From Boesenbergia rotunda (Eukaryota > Streptophyta > Magnoliopsida > Zingiberales > Zingiberaceae), in NCBI GenBank assembly GCA_024364735.1, contig JAGFNQ010000863.1, positions 409,183 through 473,182 of the forward strand: a DNA stretch of 64,000 bases, written 5' to 3'. Positions 11,115-23,367 of this stretch are shown piece by piece (position 1 is the first letter of the stretch; every line of letters starts with the position of its first letter). The notes beneath the pieces were generated by a model, which did not search any database, was not told where the DNA came from, and saw nothing but the letters and a program-made list of their open reading frames with translations. The translations under genes were made by a program, and so were the position numbers.

Positions 11115-13510
11115 TGTTGGTACAGTTTGTACTAACGGTCAAACTCGTATTTTGATAAATGATAAATAAATTAAAGTTAGGTTTATTGTCTTCTAACTTT
11201 GTTATCGAGTATGCAGGATTGAAAGACTTAGAACCTGACACCAGGCTGAAGTCTAGGGTGGTTGAGTCTTGGCAGAAAGTCCAATTAGGTCCACGGGGTT
11301 TGACAACTAGTTGAAGCCCAAGTTGGTGGAGACTTAGCATGAAGTCCAATTAGGTCTGCGGAACCTGAAAGTTGGCTAAAGACCTGGTGGATTAAGAAGC
11401 TAAGTAAATTTGCACAAGGTAAGTGAGATAATCACTGAAGGAGCAAATTCCAGCGAGGACGAGTCCCGGATAGGGACTTTATGTGCGGGCCATCTTAGAA
11501 CTATTTCGGAGCTCTAAACTAAGACCTTGACTAGATCCTGATCTTGGGAAGACAGAGTTTATTTAATACTAAATTTATTTAGTCCATATTGTACTTGTAC
11601 TAATCTTGATTTGCAGGGTATATTTTGTTTTGGACTAACATGATTTTGCAAAGTTCAAATTGCAAAAATAGCTTCGGATGAACTGTACCCGAGGCATCTC
11701 AAGTGGAGCCTGAGGCGCCTCAGTTGGAACTGGAGACACCTTCAAGGAGGTGAAGGTGCCTCCGCCAAGCTATCGTTGTGGGTAGAATTCAGCCGTTCGA
11801 GGCGCCTCAGTTGAGAACTGAGGTGCCTTCCCGAGGGTAAGCAACGAGAACTCAGACTTCAAATCAAGCTGAAGATTGTTTGATCTGAGGTGTCTCAGTT
11901 AGGAACTGAGGCGCCTTAGATGTCTTTTATAATGACCTTCTTACCAAGAGTTGAAATGAATCACTTCTTACTAATGTGCTTGAGCACCTGCGATCTTTTG
12001 TTTCCCCGTCTTTCTGCTGCGACCATGCTATAACTTGACTATGACCGATCGTTGCTGAAAGACTGACGCCAACACTCGAGACTGATCAAGATACTCCTAA
12101 AAGGTGTTGGGTAACGAATTTATTTGTAATTGTTTACATTGCTTGCAAAAAGATAAGTGTAGGATGTTACACTTTCTTATTCTTTGCACTAACAGTTAAA
12201 CTCATATTTTGATGAATAACAAATAGATTAAAGTTAGGTTTGTTGTCTTCTAACCTTGTTATCAAGTGTGCAAGATTGAAAAACTTAGAGCCTGACATCA
12301 AGCTGAAGTCTAGGGTGGTTGAGTCTTGGCAGAAAGTCTAGTTAGGTCCACAGGGCTTGAAAACTAGCTGAAGCCCAAGTTGGTGAAGACTTGGCATGAA
12401 GTCCAGCTGGGTCTGTGGGATCTGATAGTTGGTTGAAGACCTAGTGGGTTAAAAAGCTAAGTAAATATACACAAGGTAAGTGAGGTAAGTCACTGGAGGA
12501 GCAAATTTCAGTGAGAACGAGTCCGGGGTAGGGACTTTAGGTTCGGTCCAACATAGAACCATTTCGGAGCTCTAAACTAAGACCTTGACTAGATCCTGAT
12601 CTTGGGAGGACAAGGTCTATTTAATACTAAATTTATTTAGTCCTTATTATACTTGTACTAACTTTGGTTTACAAGGTATATTTTATTTTGGACTAACATG
12701 ATTTTGTAGGGTTCAAACTGCAAAAATAGCCTCGGATGAATAGTAGTCGAGGCATATCAAGTGAGACCTGAGGCGCCTCAGGTGGGGCTGGAGGCACCTT
12801 CAAGGAAGTGAAGGCGCCTCTGCGAAGCTGCCGCTGTGGGTAGAGTTTCAGCCATCCGAGGCGCCTTAGTTGGGAACTGAGGCGTCTCACTTTGAGACTA
12901 AGGCACCTTCCAAAGGATAAACAGCGAGAACTTGGACTTTAGATCAAGATGAAGTTTGCTTGATCTGAGGTCTCTCAGTTGGGAATTGCCTTAGATATCC
13001 TTTATAAGGGTGTTCTTGTCAAGAGCTAAAATGAATCACTTCTTGCTACTGCGCTTGAGCATCTGTTATCATCTGCTTCCCTGTCTTCCTGTTGCGGCCC
13101 TGCTATAACTTGACTATGACCGACCGCTTCCGAAAGATTGACACCAACACTCGAGACCGATCAAGATACTCCTAAAAGGTGTTGGGTGACAAATTTATTT
13201 GTAATTATTAACATTGCTTGCAAAAAGATAAGTGTAGGGTGTTACACTTTCTTAGTCATTATACTTAACTGCTCTACCAGGAGTTTACCGGTAGAGAGAA
13301 TTAGTAGATTTCCCATCGGAACGGTCCAAAGGGTCTGGGCCTTGCAGTAGGAGTCACCGAAGGCCCCGAAGCAAGTAAAACTGCTTGCGTTTTGTTTTGT
13401 CTTGTATTTTCGCTATCTCATTTTCCGCTGCGCACGAACTTTGTTTTGAAAAAGTGTGTTTTTAAAAGTCACATGATTCATCCCCCCTTTCTACATGTAA
13501 CGATCCTACA
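11115..13510 (+). repeat. Solo LTR (copia-type ends) with internal 1.06-kb tandem duplication
   Basis: A 2396-bp LTR running from TGTTGGTACAG to CGATCCTACA with the pyrimidine-rich CCCCCCTTTCTA near the end typical of copia LTRs. Two diverged copies of a unit of about 1057 bp make up most of it (about 11130-12185 and 12187-13260). The left flank is ATATC (11110-11114). The right flank reads AT (13511-13512) and continues ATC at 20110-20112, after the copia element and its duplicated ACAAT; together these give ATATC, a perfect TSD. It inserted into the hAT relic before the copia element arrived. Palindromic GAGGCGCCTC words recur through it. Confidence 0.85.
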
Positions 13511-13512
13511 AT

Positions 13513-13950
13513 TGAAGACCTAATATTACAAATCGGAATCCAATGTTTTGACGATAGATCGAAATCCAATTCTAAATACGACAAATGATAGATAAATGCA
13601 ATAGATATAATTAGGTGCTAGAATTACCTGGAGCGGAAGACGCCATCGAATCCATTATTTCCTGGAGCGGAAGACAAGAAGCAGAGAGTAACTCCTCCTA
13701 TCACCCCGTCAATCACAAAAGGAAAAAAATCGTGTCGTCTCAATGGGGCAACGACCACTTTATATTAGGGTTAGGAGTAGGGGCCTCTGCATATTAGGAA
13801 AATTGGGCTAAGCCTGCCCATTATAGCTAAGCCCAATAAAATTAACCAAACAACACCATATCCACATAATTTGGCATCTAATTAATCTTGAATATAATTA
13901 AAATTATAACTAAATTATTTATGCTAGTCCACGACATAAAATACCCAACA
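13513..13950 (-). repeat. 3' LTR of the copia element
   Basis: 438 bp. On the minus strand it starts TGTTGGGTATTTTATG and ends GGTCTTCA. The adjacent polypurine tract (minus strand CAAGTGGGAGAA) lies at 13951-13963. Confidence 0.95.
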
Positions 13951-14494
13951 TTCTCCCACTTGGACAGCATAAATAAGTTCATTATGATATACCAGATTAA
14001 TCAACAATATGTGACCACAACAAGATGCCAAAATAAGCCAACACAACCACGAAAGAAAAGGTCCAAAATGGAACTACAAGCATACCAACAATGCAGAAAA
14101 TCACACTCAAAGGAATAATGATATCATGCATCGCACGACACTTGTGTCCAGTGACCCAACAACAAAGTGGAATATGAATAAATGAGAAAGCACAACAAAA
14201 TGACATGTCAAATTTGAACAAAAGTGCTATTCCCAACAAACATCCCAAGCATCTGCCCAAGATGCCATATTATAACAACAAGATTGAGACTGAGTCCAAA
14301 ATGTCTCCATAATATGCCATCACAATATATATATGTATATATATATACACACACACAACAATAATTATAATAATAAAGAACTGTACAGAATAGTCATATG
14401 GCAAATAAAAAATAGCAACAATAGCTATTTATTTGAACAATGTCTCAAATATTACGAGTATGAAGTCATAACAAAATATAAACATAAACTTCCA

Positions 14495-17400
14495 CTAATC
14501 CAAAATATCAAAAGACCTCACTACACCCATACGGGTCACTTGGTCAACAAACACTTTAACAGTTATGCCTTTTGTTAGGGGATCAGCAACATTTAGCTCT
14601 GTAGGGATATGCTTGACAATAGTTTTAAACTCTTGGATCTTCTCTCTTACAAACATAAACTTTGTCTCAAAGTGTTTTGTCCTCTTTGAGCTCTTATTAT
14701 TATGAGAGAAACTCACCACAGCAGAGTTATCACAATATATAGTAAGAGGTCTAGAGATACTCTCCACAAAACCAAACTCAGCAATAAAGTTTTTCAACCA
14801 TATCGCTTGACGTGTGGCCTCATAACAAGCTATATACTCTGCTTCCATGGTTGATGTAGCTGTAAGAGTCTGTTTGACACTCTTCCAAGAAATAGCTCCT
14901 CCAGCTAACATGAATACATAACCTGATGTGGACTTATGATCATCTGGGCAACCACCATAATCAGAATCAGAATAACCTGTTACCTCAAGATGATTTGATC
15001 TCCTATATGTGATCATGTAAGTTTTGGTACCTTTTAGATACCTCAAAACACGTTTTACAGCCTGCCAATGTGCCACACCAAGTTTACTTAAATATCTCCC
15101 AAGTACACCAACAACAAAAGCAATATCAGGACGTGTACAAACTTGAGCATACATAAGGCTGCCAACAACGGAAGAATATGGAATTTTCTTCATATTTGCC
15201 ATTTCGCTTTCAGTTTGAGGACATTGATCATTAGACAACTTCTCACCCTTTTGAATTGGTGCAACACAGTGCTTACAAGATTGCATATTGAATCGGTTCA
15301 GGATTTTATCAATATATCCTTGTTGAGACAAACCAAGGATACCACGACATCTATCACGATGAATCTCAATACCCAAAACAAAAAATGCATCACCAAGGTC
15401 TTTCATATCAAAATGAGTCGTAAGCATCTATTTAGTCTCATTCAGAAAACTCATATCATTACTAGCCAAAAGGATGTCATCAACATAAAGAACAAGAATA
15501 ATAAATTTTCTCCCACTCTTTTTTAGATAAATGCACTGATCAACTGTATTTTCTTCAAAACCAAGAGAACTTATAATATGATCAAACTTTAAGTACCACT
15601 GTCTAGAAGCTTGTTTTAAACCATAAATAGATCTTTTCAATTTGCAAACCATGTGCTCCTTACCACTTTCAACAAAACCATCAGGTTGATCCATATAGAC
15701 ATCCTCAAATAAATCACCATTCAAGAATACTGTCTTAACATCCATTTGATGAAGCTCTAAATCAAAATGAGCAACTAAGACCATCACAACACGAAAAGAG
15801 TCTTTAGTAGAGACAGGAGAAAACGTCTCTTTATAATCTATGCCCTCTCTTTGGTTATACCCTTTAGCAACAAGTCTGGCCTTGTACCTCTCTATCTCTC
15901 CTTTAGCATCACGTTTGGTCTTAAATACCCATTTACAACCAACAGATTTGCAACCTTCGGGCAATACCACCAAATCCCAAACATCATTCTTTCGCATAGA
16001 GGCTAATTCATCTTCCATAGCAACCAGCCACTGTGAACTATGAGAGTCAGAAATGGCTTCATGGAAAGTAATAGGGTCAGAATCCCCAACACATGTAAAC
16101 TCATGTTCCTGTAAATAAACAACATAATCCTTGAACCTAGTAGACCCAGTAGACGCGGGAACACGTTGAGATCGCCTCAATTGAGGCATAGTAACATCAA
16201 GGTTCTGAACATCATTGTCAGCATGCATATCAACATTAGGCATAATAACATCAGGATTTTGAACATCATAGTCAACATGCATATCAACATTAGTATCAAT
16301 AATGGGATTCGTGGCTTCATCATGAGTGGTAATGACTGGCATAGATTCGGGCAAAGGAGTAATAGGTACAGGAATATTAACATACTCTTCTCTGAAGTTA
16401 ACTACACGTGGCTCCTAAGTTGCAACATGTTCTAAATCGCTTTCAAAATAGATAGCACGTTCAGATTCAACAACTCTAGTGGTATGAGTTGGACAATAAA
16501 ATCTAGAACCTCTAGATCCAACACAATATCCTACAAAAAATCCACTAATCGTCTTAGGATCAAGCTTCTTTATTTCTGGATTGTAGACCTTGACTTCTGC
16601 CTTACAGCCCCAGACACGAAAATGCTTCAAGGTAGGCCTTCTCCTTGTCATAAGTTCATATGGGGTCCTTGGAACTGACTTACTTGACACATGATTTAAA
16701 ATATAAGTTGTTGTCCTTAAGGCCTCTCCCCATAGAAAATCAGGAAGACTTGAATGACTAAGCATACATCTAACCATCTCCATGAGAGTGCCATTTCGCC
16801 TTTCAGCAACACCATTTTGCTGCGGAGTGCCAGGCATAGTATATTGTGCCTCAATACCACAATCCTGTAAAAACTTTGCAAAGGGGCCAGGATTTCTGCC
16901 AGTTTCATCATACCTTCCATAGAATTCGCCACCTCTATCAGATCTAACACTCTTAACCTGTGTGCCAAATTTCAACTCAACGACAGCTTTAAAAGTCTTA
17001 AAAGCATCTAAAGAGTCTGATTTTTCACGCAACAAATCAATCCAGCCAAACCTTGAAAAATCATCAATAAAAGTAATGAAATATCTATATCCTCCCAAAG
17101 CAATGGGAGTAATTGGCCCACAGATATCTGTATAAATCAACTGCAGTATCCCATCACTTCTAACAACTCTATTTTTTCTAACTCCAGCAGCAAGCTTCCC
17201 TTTCACACAATCAACACAAGTGTCAAAATCTGAGAAGTCCACACTATGAAGAATATTCTCCTTGATCAATCTCTCCATCCGTTCTCGAGATATATGTCCC
17301 AATCTCTTATGCCACAATATAGAAGAGTTTTCAATGGCTTTTCCATGTTTTTGCCCAACAACATTATTAACATTGGTATGACGAGTTTCAATATAAAGAG

Positions 17401-17625
17401 GATCAAGATTCAACATATACATACCATTCAACTTGACACCATAACCAACAATAGTAGATTTATAATGTAAAATAACTTTATTGGATCCAAAATGGAAGGA
17501 GTAACCACAATCATCCAAAACAGAAACTGAAATTAAATTCCTTCTCATAGAAGGTACACAAACGGTGTCTTGCAAAACCAACTCATGTCCACCACTTAAT
17601 TTTAAAGCAACTACTCCTATTGCTC
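14495..17625 (-). pseudogene. copia pol: integrase, reverse transcriptase, RNase H (interrupted)
   Basis: Three stretches in one frame: up to 16415, then 16354-15428, then 15427-14495. The integrase part has the GAG-pre-integrase/zinc-binding HKRLGHIS...CVDCVKGK and the catalytic D, D, E with IYTDICGP, the GGEF block and QNGVAERRN. Reverse transcriptase has KARLVAKGYNQ, QMDVKTVFLNG, YGLKQASRQWY and the active-site YVDD (LVLYVDDILLAS). RNase H has TGYSDSDYGG and ends with ADPLTKG. Stops TAG at 16417-16415 and TAG at 15430-15428 interrupt it, and a 1-nt frameshift near 17622 separates it from gag-protease. Cis function is excluded unless stops are bypassed. Confidence 0.92.
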
Positions 17626-18663
17626 TACTTTGACATTCATTCCATTTCCAACTGCAACAGACACCTCCCCTTCATTTGGTCTTCTCTTGGTTTTGAGCTC
17701 CTGCACAGATTTTGTAATATGAATTGTCGTACCAGAGTCTAACCACCAAGTATGAGAAGGTACATCTACAAGATTAGATTCAAAGCACACTAGAGCACGA
17801 TGAATACCTTGCTTTTGGTTTTGCTTTTGCTTCATCTCTAACCACTTCTTAAACTTAAAGCAGTCAGATTGTTTGTGCCTAAATACATCACAAAACTTGC
17901 AAATGCCATTAAATCTCTTTTTAATACCAGATGAGTCACCACCTTCATGAACTGAGGAAGGTCCTGATTTATCACTCCACTTCTTCTTGAATTGAGGCTT
18001 GTTACTCTTCCCCTTAAAATATTTCTTCTTTTGCTCATGACTCTTATGAGAAACCAACTGAACAACTTGTCCTTTACCCTTTCTCATATTTTGCTCCTCC
18101 TGACTAAGAATGGCTACAAGCTCATCAATAGACCACTCCTCCTTTTATGCATTATAGGAAGTTTTAAGAACATCAAATTCAGAAGGAAGAGAGTCTAATA
18201 CTTGACAGACCAAAAAATCACTTCCCAATTCCACTTTCATGGATTTTAACTTGTTGTACCAATTGGTGAGCTTCATGGCATGCTTGCGCATACCTGATAC
18301 ACCATCATATCTAGTTTTTGTTAGTAATGAAAGATAGGAGGCTTTTTCTGTCTTGTCAAATTTCTTGAATTTCTTGCCCATAGACACAAGAAACTCTTTA
18401 GCACTGTTTGTCTCAGGAATATTATCTTTGATGGTCTTGTCCATAATGAACTTCATAGTCATCAGACACACTTTATTAGAATGAGCCCACTTATCATGTT
18501 TGGTTATAACAGCAGCGGAAGACTCAGGTGTGGGAACTTCAGGCTCATTCTCAGTAAGGGCAGCGTCAACGTTAGAAATAGCAAGGAACAACTTAACAGA
18601 GACAACCCAGTCCTCATAATTAGTTCCATTCAACTTTGGTAAAGAGTTCATACTCATAGGCAA
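17617..18663 (-). pseudogene. copia gag and protease (interrupted)
   Basis: ATG at 18663. The gag N-terminus has KLNGTNYEDW, a tryptophan motif typical of copia gag, followed by a helical capsid-like domain. A TAA at 18147-18145 interrupts it about 173 codons in; the frame then resumes. The nucleocapsid zinc knuckle is CKFCDVFRHKQSDC (CX2CX4HX4C spacing). The protease active site WWLDSGTTIHIT lies near 17740-17700. The frame ends at 17617 through a single-base deletion a few codons before. Confidence 0.88.
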
Positions 18664-19650
18664 AGCTGGAATTTGTACATTAATGGGAGATTAGTTATCA
18701 AGCATATCCAACAAAAGAAATAGAGCTTATGACCACAATAAAATTATCTCATGCGAAAGCAATCCCGCCGAAGGGTCCCGAATTACAATGCATAAAATAA
18801 CTCTCATATCACAGAAAATAATTATATTCTTAAAGCTAATATCGAGAGGATATTGAAAACTTTAAAATATAATTACCAATCATTAGGAACTATATTAATA
18901 AGGACAAACCGATAGGGTAGGTGCATTATCAAAATAATTCCTAACGCCACATTAATAGTAATAATTTTCCAATAATAGTATTTTATCATAATCTGTCTCG
19001 CGAAGGCGAGCTCACTACTATGAAAAATACCCAAAATAGTACCAAATGGTCTAAAAATTAGCATACCTCTGAAATATGTCATAAAATTTCATACTAGCAA
19101 TATGACATATCATTATAATCAAAATGTGCGCAAGAAAAAGAATAACTTAAATCATAATTTGGAGAGCACCAAAGCAATTCATGGCAATTCATGTAATAGA
19201 AAATGAATAATACTTCATTTTGATCTCCAAAAAATTCAAAAAAAACTTTAAAAGGAAATATAGCCACGTACAGAACTTAAAACCTTAAGTTTTTTTTTCT
19301 TAAATTAAAAAAAACTTAAAATCCAAATGAATAAATATTTGGATCATGACAGCCACGTACAGAACTTAAATAAAACTTAAGATTTTTTTTTAATTAAAAA
19401 ACTTAAATCCAAATGAAAAAGTCTCTGGCAGCAACGTACAGACTTTTTTTTTCCGATCATTATTCCAAAACATTACTCGATCAATATTCCAAAAAAAAAT
19501 TCCATGAGAAAAATAAAAATTAATTGCTCGGTCAATTACGATTCAAGTTCGTCCTTCATTTCAGATTCGCTCTTTAACCAGAAAAGAATTCGGACTAAAT
19601 CTTTAACACCTAATTTAAACAATAAATTCATTGTCGTATCAGAATTAGAT
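18664..19650 (-). other. copia 5' leader, non-coding
   Basis: About 1 kb between the primer-binding site and the gag ATG. AT-rich with poly-A/poly-T runs and repeated words such as AGCCACGTACAGAACTTAAA near 19260-19380. No ORF of note. A long leader of this kind would carry packaging signals, but none can be identified here. Confidence 0.6.
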
Positions 19651-19664
19651 TGGCTCTGATACCA
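19651..19664 (-). promoter_or_regulatory. Primer-binding site for initiator tRNA-Met
   Basis: The minus strand reads TGGTATCAGAGCCA two bases inside the 5' LTR. It matches the complement of the 3' end of plant initiator tRNA-Met, the usual copia primer. Confidence 0.93.
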
Positions 19665-19666
19665 TT

Positions 19667-20104
19667 TGAAGACCTAATATTACAAATCGGAATCCAATGT
19701 TTTGACGATAGATCGAAATCCAATTCTAAATACGACAAATGATAGATAAATGCAATAGATATAATTAGGTGCTAGAATTACCTGGAGCGGAAGACGCCAT
19801 CGAATCCATTATTTCCTGGAGCGGAAGACAAGCAGCAGAGAGTAACTCCTCCTATCACCCCGTCAATCACAAAAGGAAAAAAACCGTGTCGTCTCAATGG
19901 GGCAACGACCACTTTATATTAGGGTTAAGAGTAGGGGCCTCTACATATTAGGAAAATTGGGCCAAGCCTGCCCATTATAGCTAAGCCCAATAAAATTAAC
20001 CAAACAACACCATATCCACATAATTTGGCATCTAATTAATCTTGAATATAATTAAAATTATAACTAAATTATTTATGCTAGTCCACGACATAAAATATCC
20101 AACA
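19667..20104 (-). repeat. 5' LTR of the copia element
   Basis: 438 bp, same ends as the 3' LTR. Six substitutions separate the two copies, five transitions and one transversion. Confidence 0.95.
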
Positions 20105-20112
20105 ACAATATC

Positions 20113-21830
20113 TCAATGTCATACTTAGCATAAACTTATTTCACATAACTAAGTAGAATAACAAAACCTTATTTTTTCAAAGTATGAAGCCAAGTTTTAG
20201 TAGTTGAAATAGAGTCCATTGTATTTAAAATATGAAGAGATTTCTTTTGCAACACTCGACAAAGTAGATTTATTATCCCCATTATCTGTTGCATTAAGTG
20301 TAATATGAATATGAAATCAAAAGACTTCATTGCAATCAACAAACCACTAGCTTCACCACGGATAGAGTTAGAAGACCCATCAACCACCATATTTTCTAAT
20401 ATGGTAATTACAGAGCTATACATAACAATCATGCAACAAATTGAGTTAAAATTACAACTCTAACAAGTCTTTCTAGGTCGTTGTAAATTGTTAATTTGAT
20501 TACATCCTCTACTGGTATCACGTTCACCAGTAGTTATCATATGTGCAACTTTAATTCTTTGAGTAGAATGTAACTCAACATGATGTTTAGGAGATGCATC
20601 AATGATATTACAAATTGAATTCAATTTTGAAAAGAATAACCAAATGAATACATATTTTTCAGTTGTTATAGTTAATGTTAATTGAAGTCGATGATCGAAA
20701 TAATGTACATAATATGCACATAAACATTCTTTCAAGAAAAAAGTTTATAATGCATTCTAAGAACCAAGCATATTGCTAGCACCATCATATCCTTATCTCC
20801 ACATGCTGTGAATATACAAGTCATAATGAATAAGAGCATTAGATATTTCTTTCTTAGTGTTGCAGTAGTTGTATCAGTCACATGTACAATGGCAAAAAAT
20901 CGTGCTTATAAAAAATCATTAATATCCATAAATCTCAATACAAGAGTCATATATTCCTTTACGAATCTTGGTTTTCACTTGGTTGATATCTTTTTGAATA
21001 TATGGTGGAATATACTTTACATTTTTTGGAGCTTTCTCTAAGATGATACTCCCAATACTCTCATTCATTTTTCTCATAAATTTTATCATCTTGATAAATT
21101 CTGCAACTATTAGAAGATGGAGACTCATTATTTCCTCTAAATGCACATGCTTGCAAAGTGAGTCATTGAATGCTTTCAGTAGCTGTTGTAAGCCACAATC
21201 TGCTCTCTGCTTTTCTTTTAAAGATTGCCTATTCATCACTTTGTCAATATAACGAGGTGTTTTCATCATATTATCAAGATATTCCACCGCATTATTATGT
21301 GGTGAAGTACTGCATCCTATATGCATTAAAAATGCGCATATATCCCCATCAACAACTCACTTCCAATAATTGAATCCATCCGTTGTAAATATAGGATTGC
21401 AAGGATATTCATGTTCAAACAAGAAGCATGCAAAGCAAAATGCTGCATCTTTCGAAGGAGAGTACTCTAACCAAGTAAATTTTTTAAATCAATAGCTTTG
21501 AAATCGCCAATTTTGATTCCAAATTTGGTCAATTGATACTCATTCTTAATAGGTTGATATGGTCTCATCATAATAAAAGCTCATCTAATTTCATCCCTTT
21601 GATTAATAGGATATTCCATATCAGAGTAGAGTACGTAATGTCGAATTAAGTTCAAGATAACTGACATCAACATCAATTATAAGAGATTTGTTAGGTTGTC
21701 AATCATTGAAATTTGATATATTAATATTGAATGGAGAATACCCTTGACTTATCAAAGTTTGCTCTTTTGCTTTAAAAAATGAGTTGATAGTTTTTCTTTT
21801 CTTCCGTCCTTGAGATTTCTATATTAAAGT
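20113..21830 (-). pseudogene. hAT transposase relic, N-terminal half (TTF-type zinc finger)
   Basis: Reading on the minus strand from about 21830, fragments match plant TTF-zinc-finger/DUF4371 hAT transposases in order. First comes a basic N-terminal TINSFFKAKEQ, then the TTF finger region with EYSPSKDAAFCFACFLF and FTTDGFNYWK (about 21480-21370). Next come HNNAVEYLDNMM (about 21300), IQKDI (about 20990-20950), RGEASGLL (about 20370) and FDFIFILHLM. Many stops and frameshifts. The 3' boundary at 20112/20113 is the old insertion point of the LTR at 11115-13510; the gene resumes at 11109. A pseudogene split by nested insertions. Confidence 0.75.
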
Positions 21831-21879
21831 GAGTAGATACCAAAATTATCAAATCTAATGATGAAAAAAATACTCCTTA

Positions 21880-22557
21880 GGGAGTGTTTGGGAGAGCTTT
21901 TACTTCTTGAAAAGTGATTCTTGTAGTGATTATCTTGAAGTTAGTAAGAAGCTAAAGCATGCAGTGTTTGGAAATAGAAGTCAAAAGCTGATACAAGGTA
22001 AAGTTTGAGTGTTTGGTGAATAATCACTTTTAAGCTTAATTTTTAATTAAATGACAATAATATCCTTAAACTATCAAAATTAATTTTTTTCAATTATCTA
22101 AATATAATTTTGATACATGATCTATAATATTTTATATATTTAATATTATATTTTAAATATTATATCAAAATTATTTTTTTAATAATATATATATTTAAAA
22201 AAATATAAAGTTAATAAAAATATAAAAAATAATAAAATAATAAAATTTATATAAATTTATACAAATATGTATAAATTTTTTTGAAAATATAAATTATATA
22301 AAAATATAAGATTTTATTTAAAAATGTGATGGTAATTATGTAAAATAATAAATTTATTAAGGGTATAAATGTCAACTTTTAATTCTACACCATAAGCAAA
22401 AAAGCAGAAGCAGAAAAAAGCATCAAATTGTTGCTTCTAGCTTTTGAGTAAAAGTTGCAGAAGTTAAAGCAGAATCTGGCATTCCCAAACACTCAAAAGC
22501 ACTTTTGCATGGCTAGAAGCTAAAAAGCAGTAAGCAGAAGCTCTCCCAAACACTCCC
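21880..22557. mobile_element. PIF/Harbinger-type MITE (Tourist-like)
   Basis: 678 bp with terminal inverted repeats GGGAGTGTTTGGGAGAGCTT / AAGCTCTCCCAAACACTCCC and a perfect TTA trinucleotide TSD (21877-21879 and 22558-22560). The subterminal parts (AGCTTTTACTTCTT and AAGCAGTAAGCAGAAG) also pair. The middle (about 22050-22330) is almost pure A/T. No transposase, so non-autonomous. Confidence 0.88.
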
Positions 22558-22748
22558 TTAGTGACCTATCTAATGCAATATGATACGAAGTAATACTAGC
22601 TAATATCAAGCAAACAATAAAGAAAAGTAATTAATTATATAAATAAAAGTAATCAAATTAATTAATAAACCCATTAATAAATTTATCAAAAGAAAATAAC
22701 AGTACTTAATTCGTACAGATGATATCAAAATAAAATAAATCTGTGGTG

Positions 22749-23345
22749 ATGGGCACATAGATATCGCGTGCTATTTGAAAGAAGGAATGTCACAATTGTA
22801 CTCATTGAGTCAATGCAGTATACCTATATAGAACATGAATATGAGATATCAAGTCAAGGATACTTTAAGGATCTTCAAGAATAGAGAGATTATACAGTTG
22901 AAAAAGGAGATCATTGAAGGAAATTCATTCTAAAGACAAACAAATCTACTTGAATCCGATGAAGGAAAAGGGCAAAGAAGATTGAAATTAGAATCTTTCG
23001 TACCTACGGCTCTGCGGCTACGAGGATGAACAAAGAAGATGGCACTAGGCGCACAGATATCGCGTGTTATTCGAAAGAAAAAATGTCGCAGTTGTACTCA
23101 TTGAGTCAATGTGGGATGCCTGTATAGAACATGAATATGAAATATCAAGTGAAGGATACTTTAAAGATCATTGAGAATAGAGAGATTACACAGTTGAAAA
23201 AGGAGATCATTGAATGAAATTCATTCTAAAGACGAACAAATCTACTTGAACCCGATGAAGGAATAGGGCAAAGAAGATCAAAATTAGAATCTTTCGTACC
23301 TATGGCTCCGCGCCTATGAGGATGAACAAAGAAGGTGGCGTGCCA
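22749..23345. repeat. Tandem duplication, about 300-bp unit, two copies
   Basis: The copies start near GGGCACATAGATATCGCGTG (22749) and GGCGCACAGATATCGCGTG (about 23045), diverged by scattered substitutions. They lie upstream (minus-strand sense) of the hAT transposase relic and could be its 5' subterminal region. No ORF. Confidence 0.75.
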
Positions 23346-23367
23346 GCTGCGTGTGCAACATACGATA

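Larger units (their letters stand above)
13513..20104 (-). mobile_element. Complete but defective Ty1/copia retrotransposon
   Basis: A 6592-bp element with two 438-bp LTRs and the perfect TSD ACAAT (13508-13512 and 20105-20109). Order on the minus strand: 5' LTR, primer-binding site, a roughly 1-kb leader, gag, protease, integrase, reverse transcriptase, RNase H, polypurine tract, 3' LTR. The LTRs differ at six of 438 positions by eye (about 98.6% identical), so the insertion is recent. The coding region has three in-frame stops and one frameshift. It sits across the last bases of the solo LTR at 11115-13510. I did not assign a clade. Confidence 0.95.
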
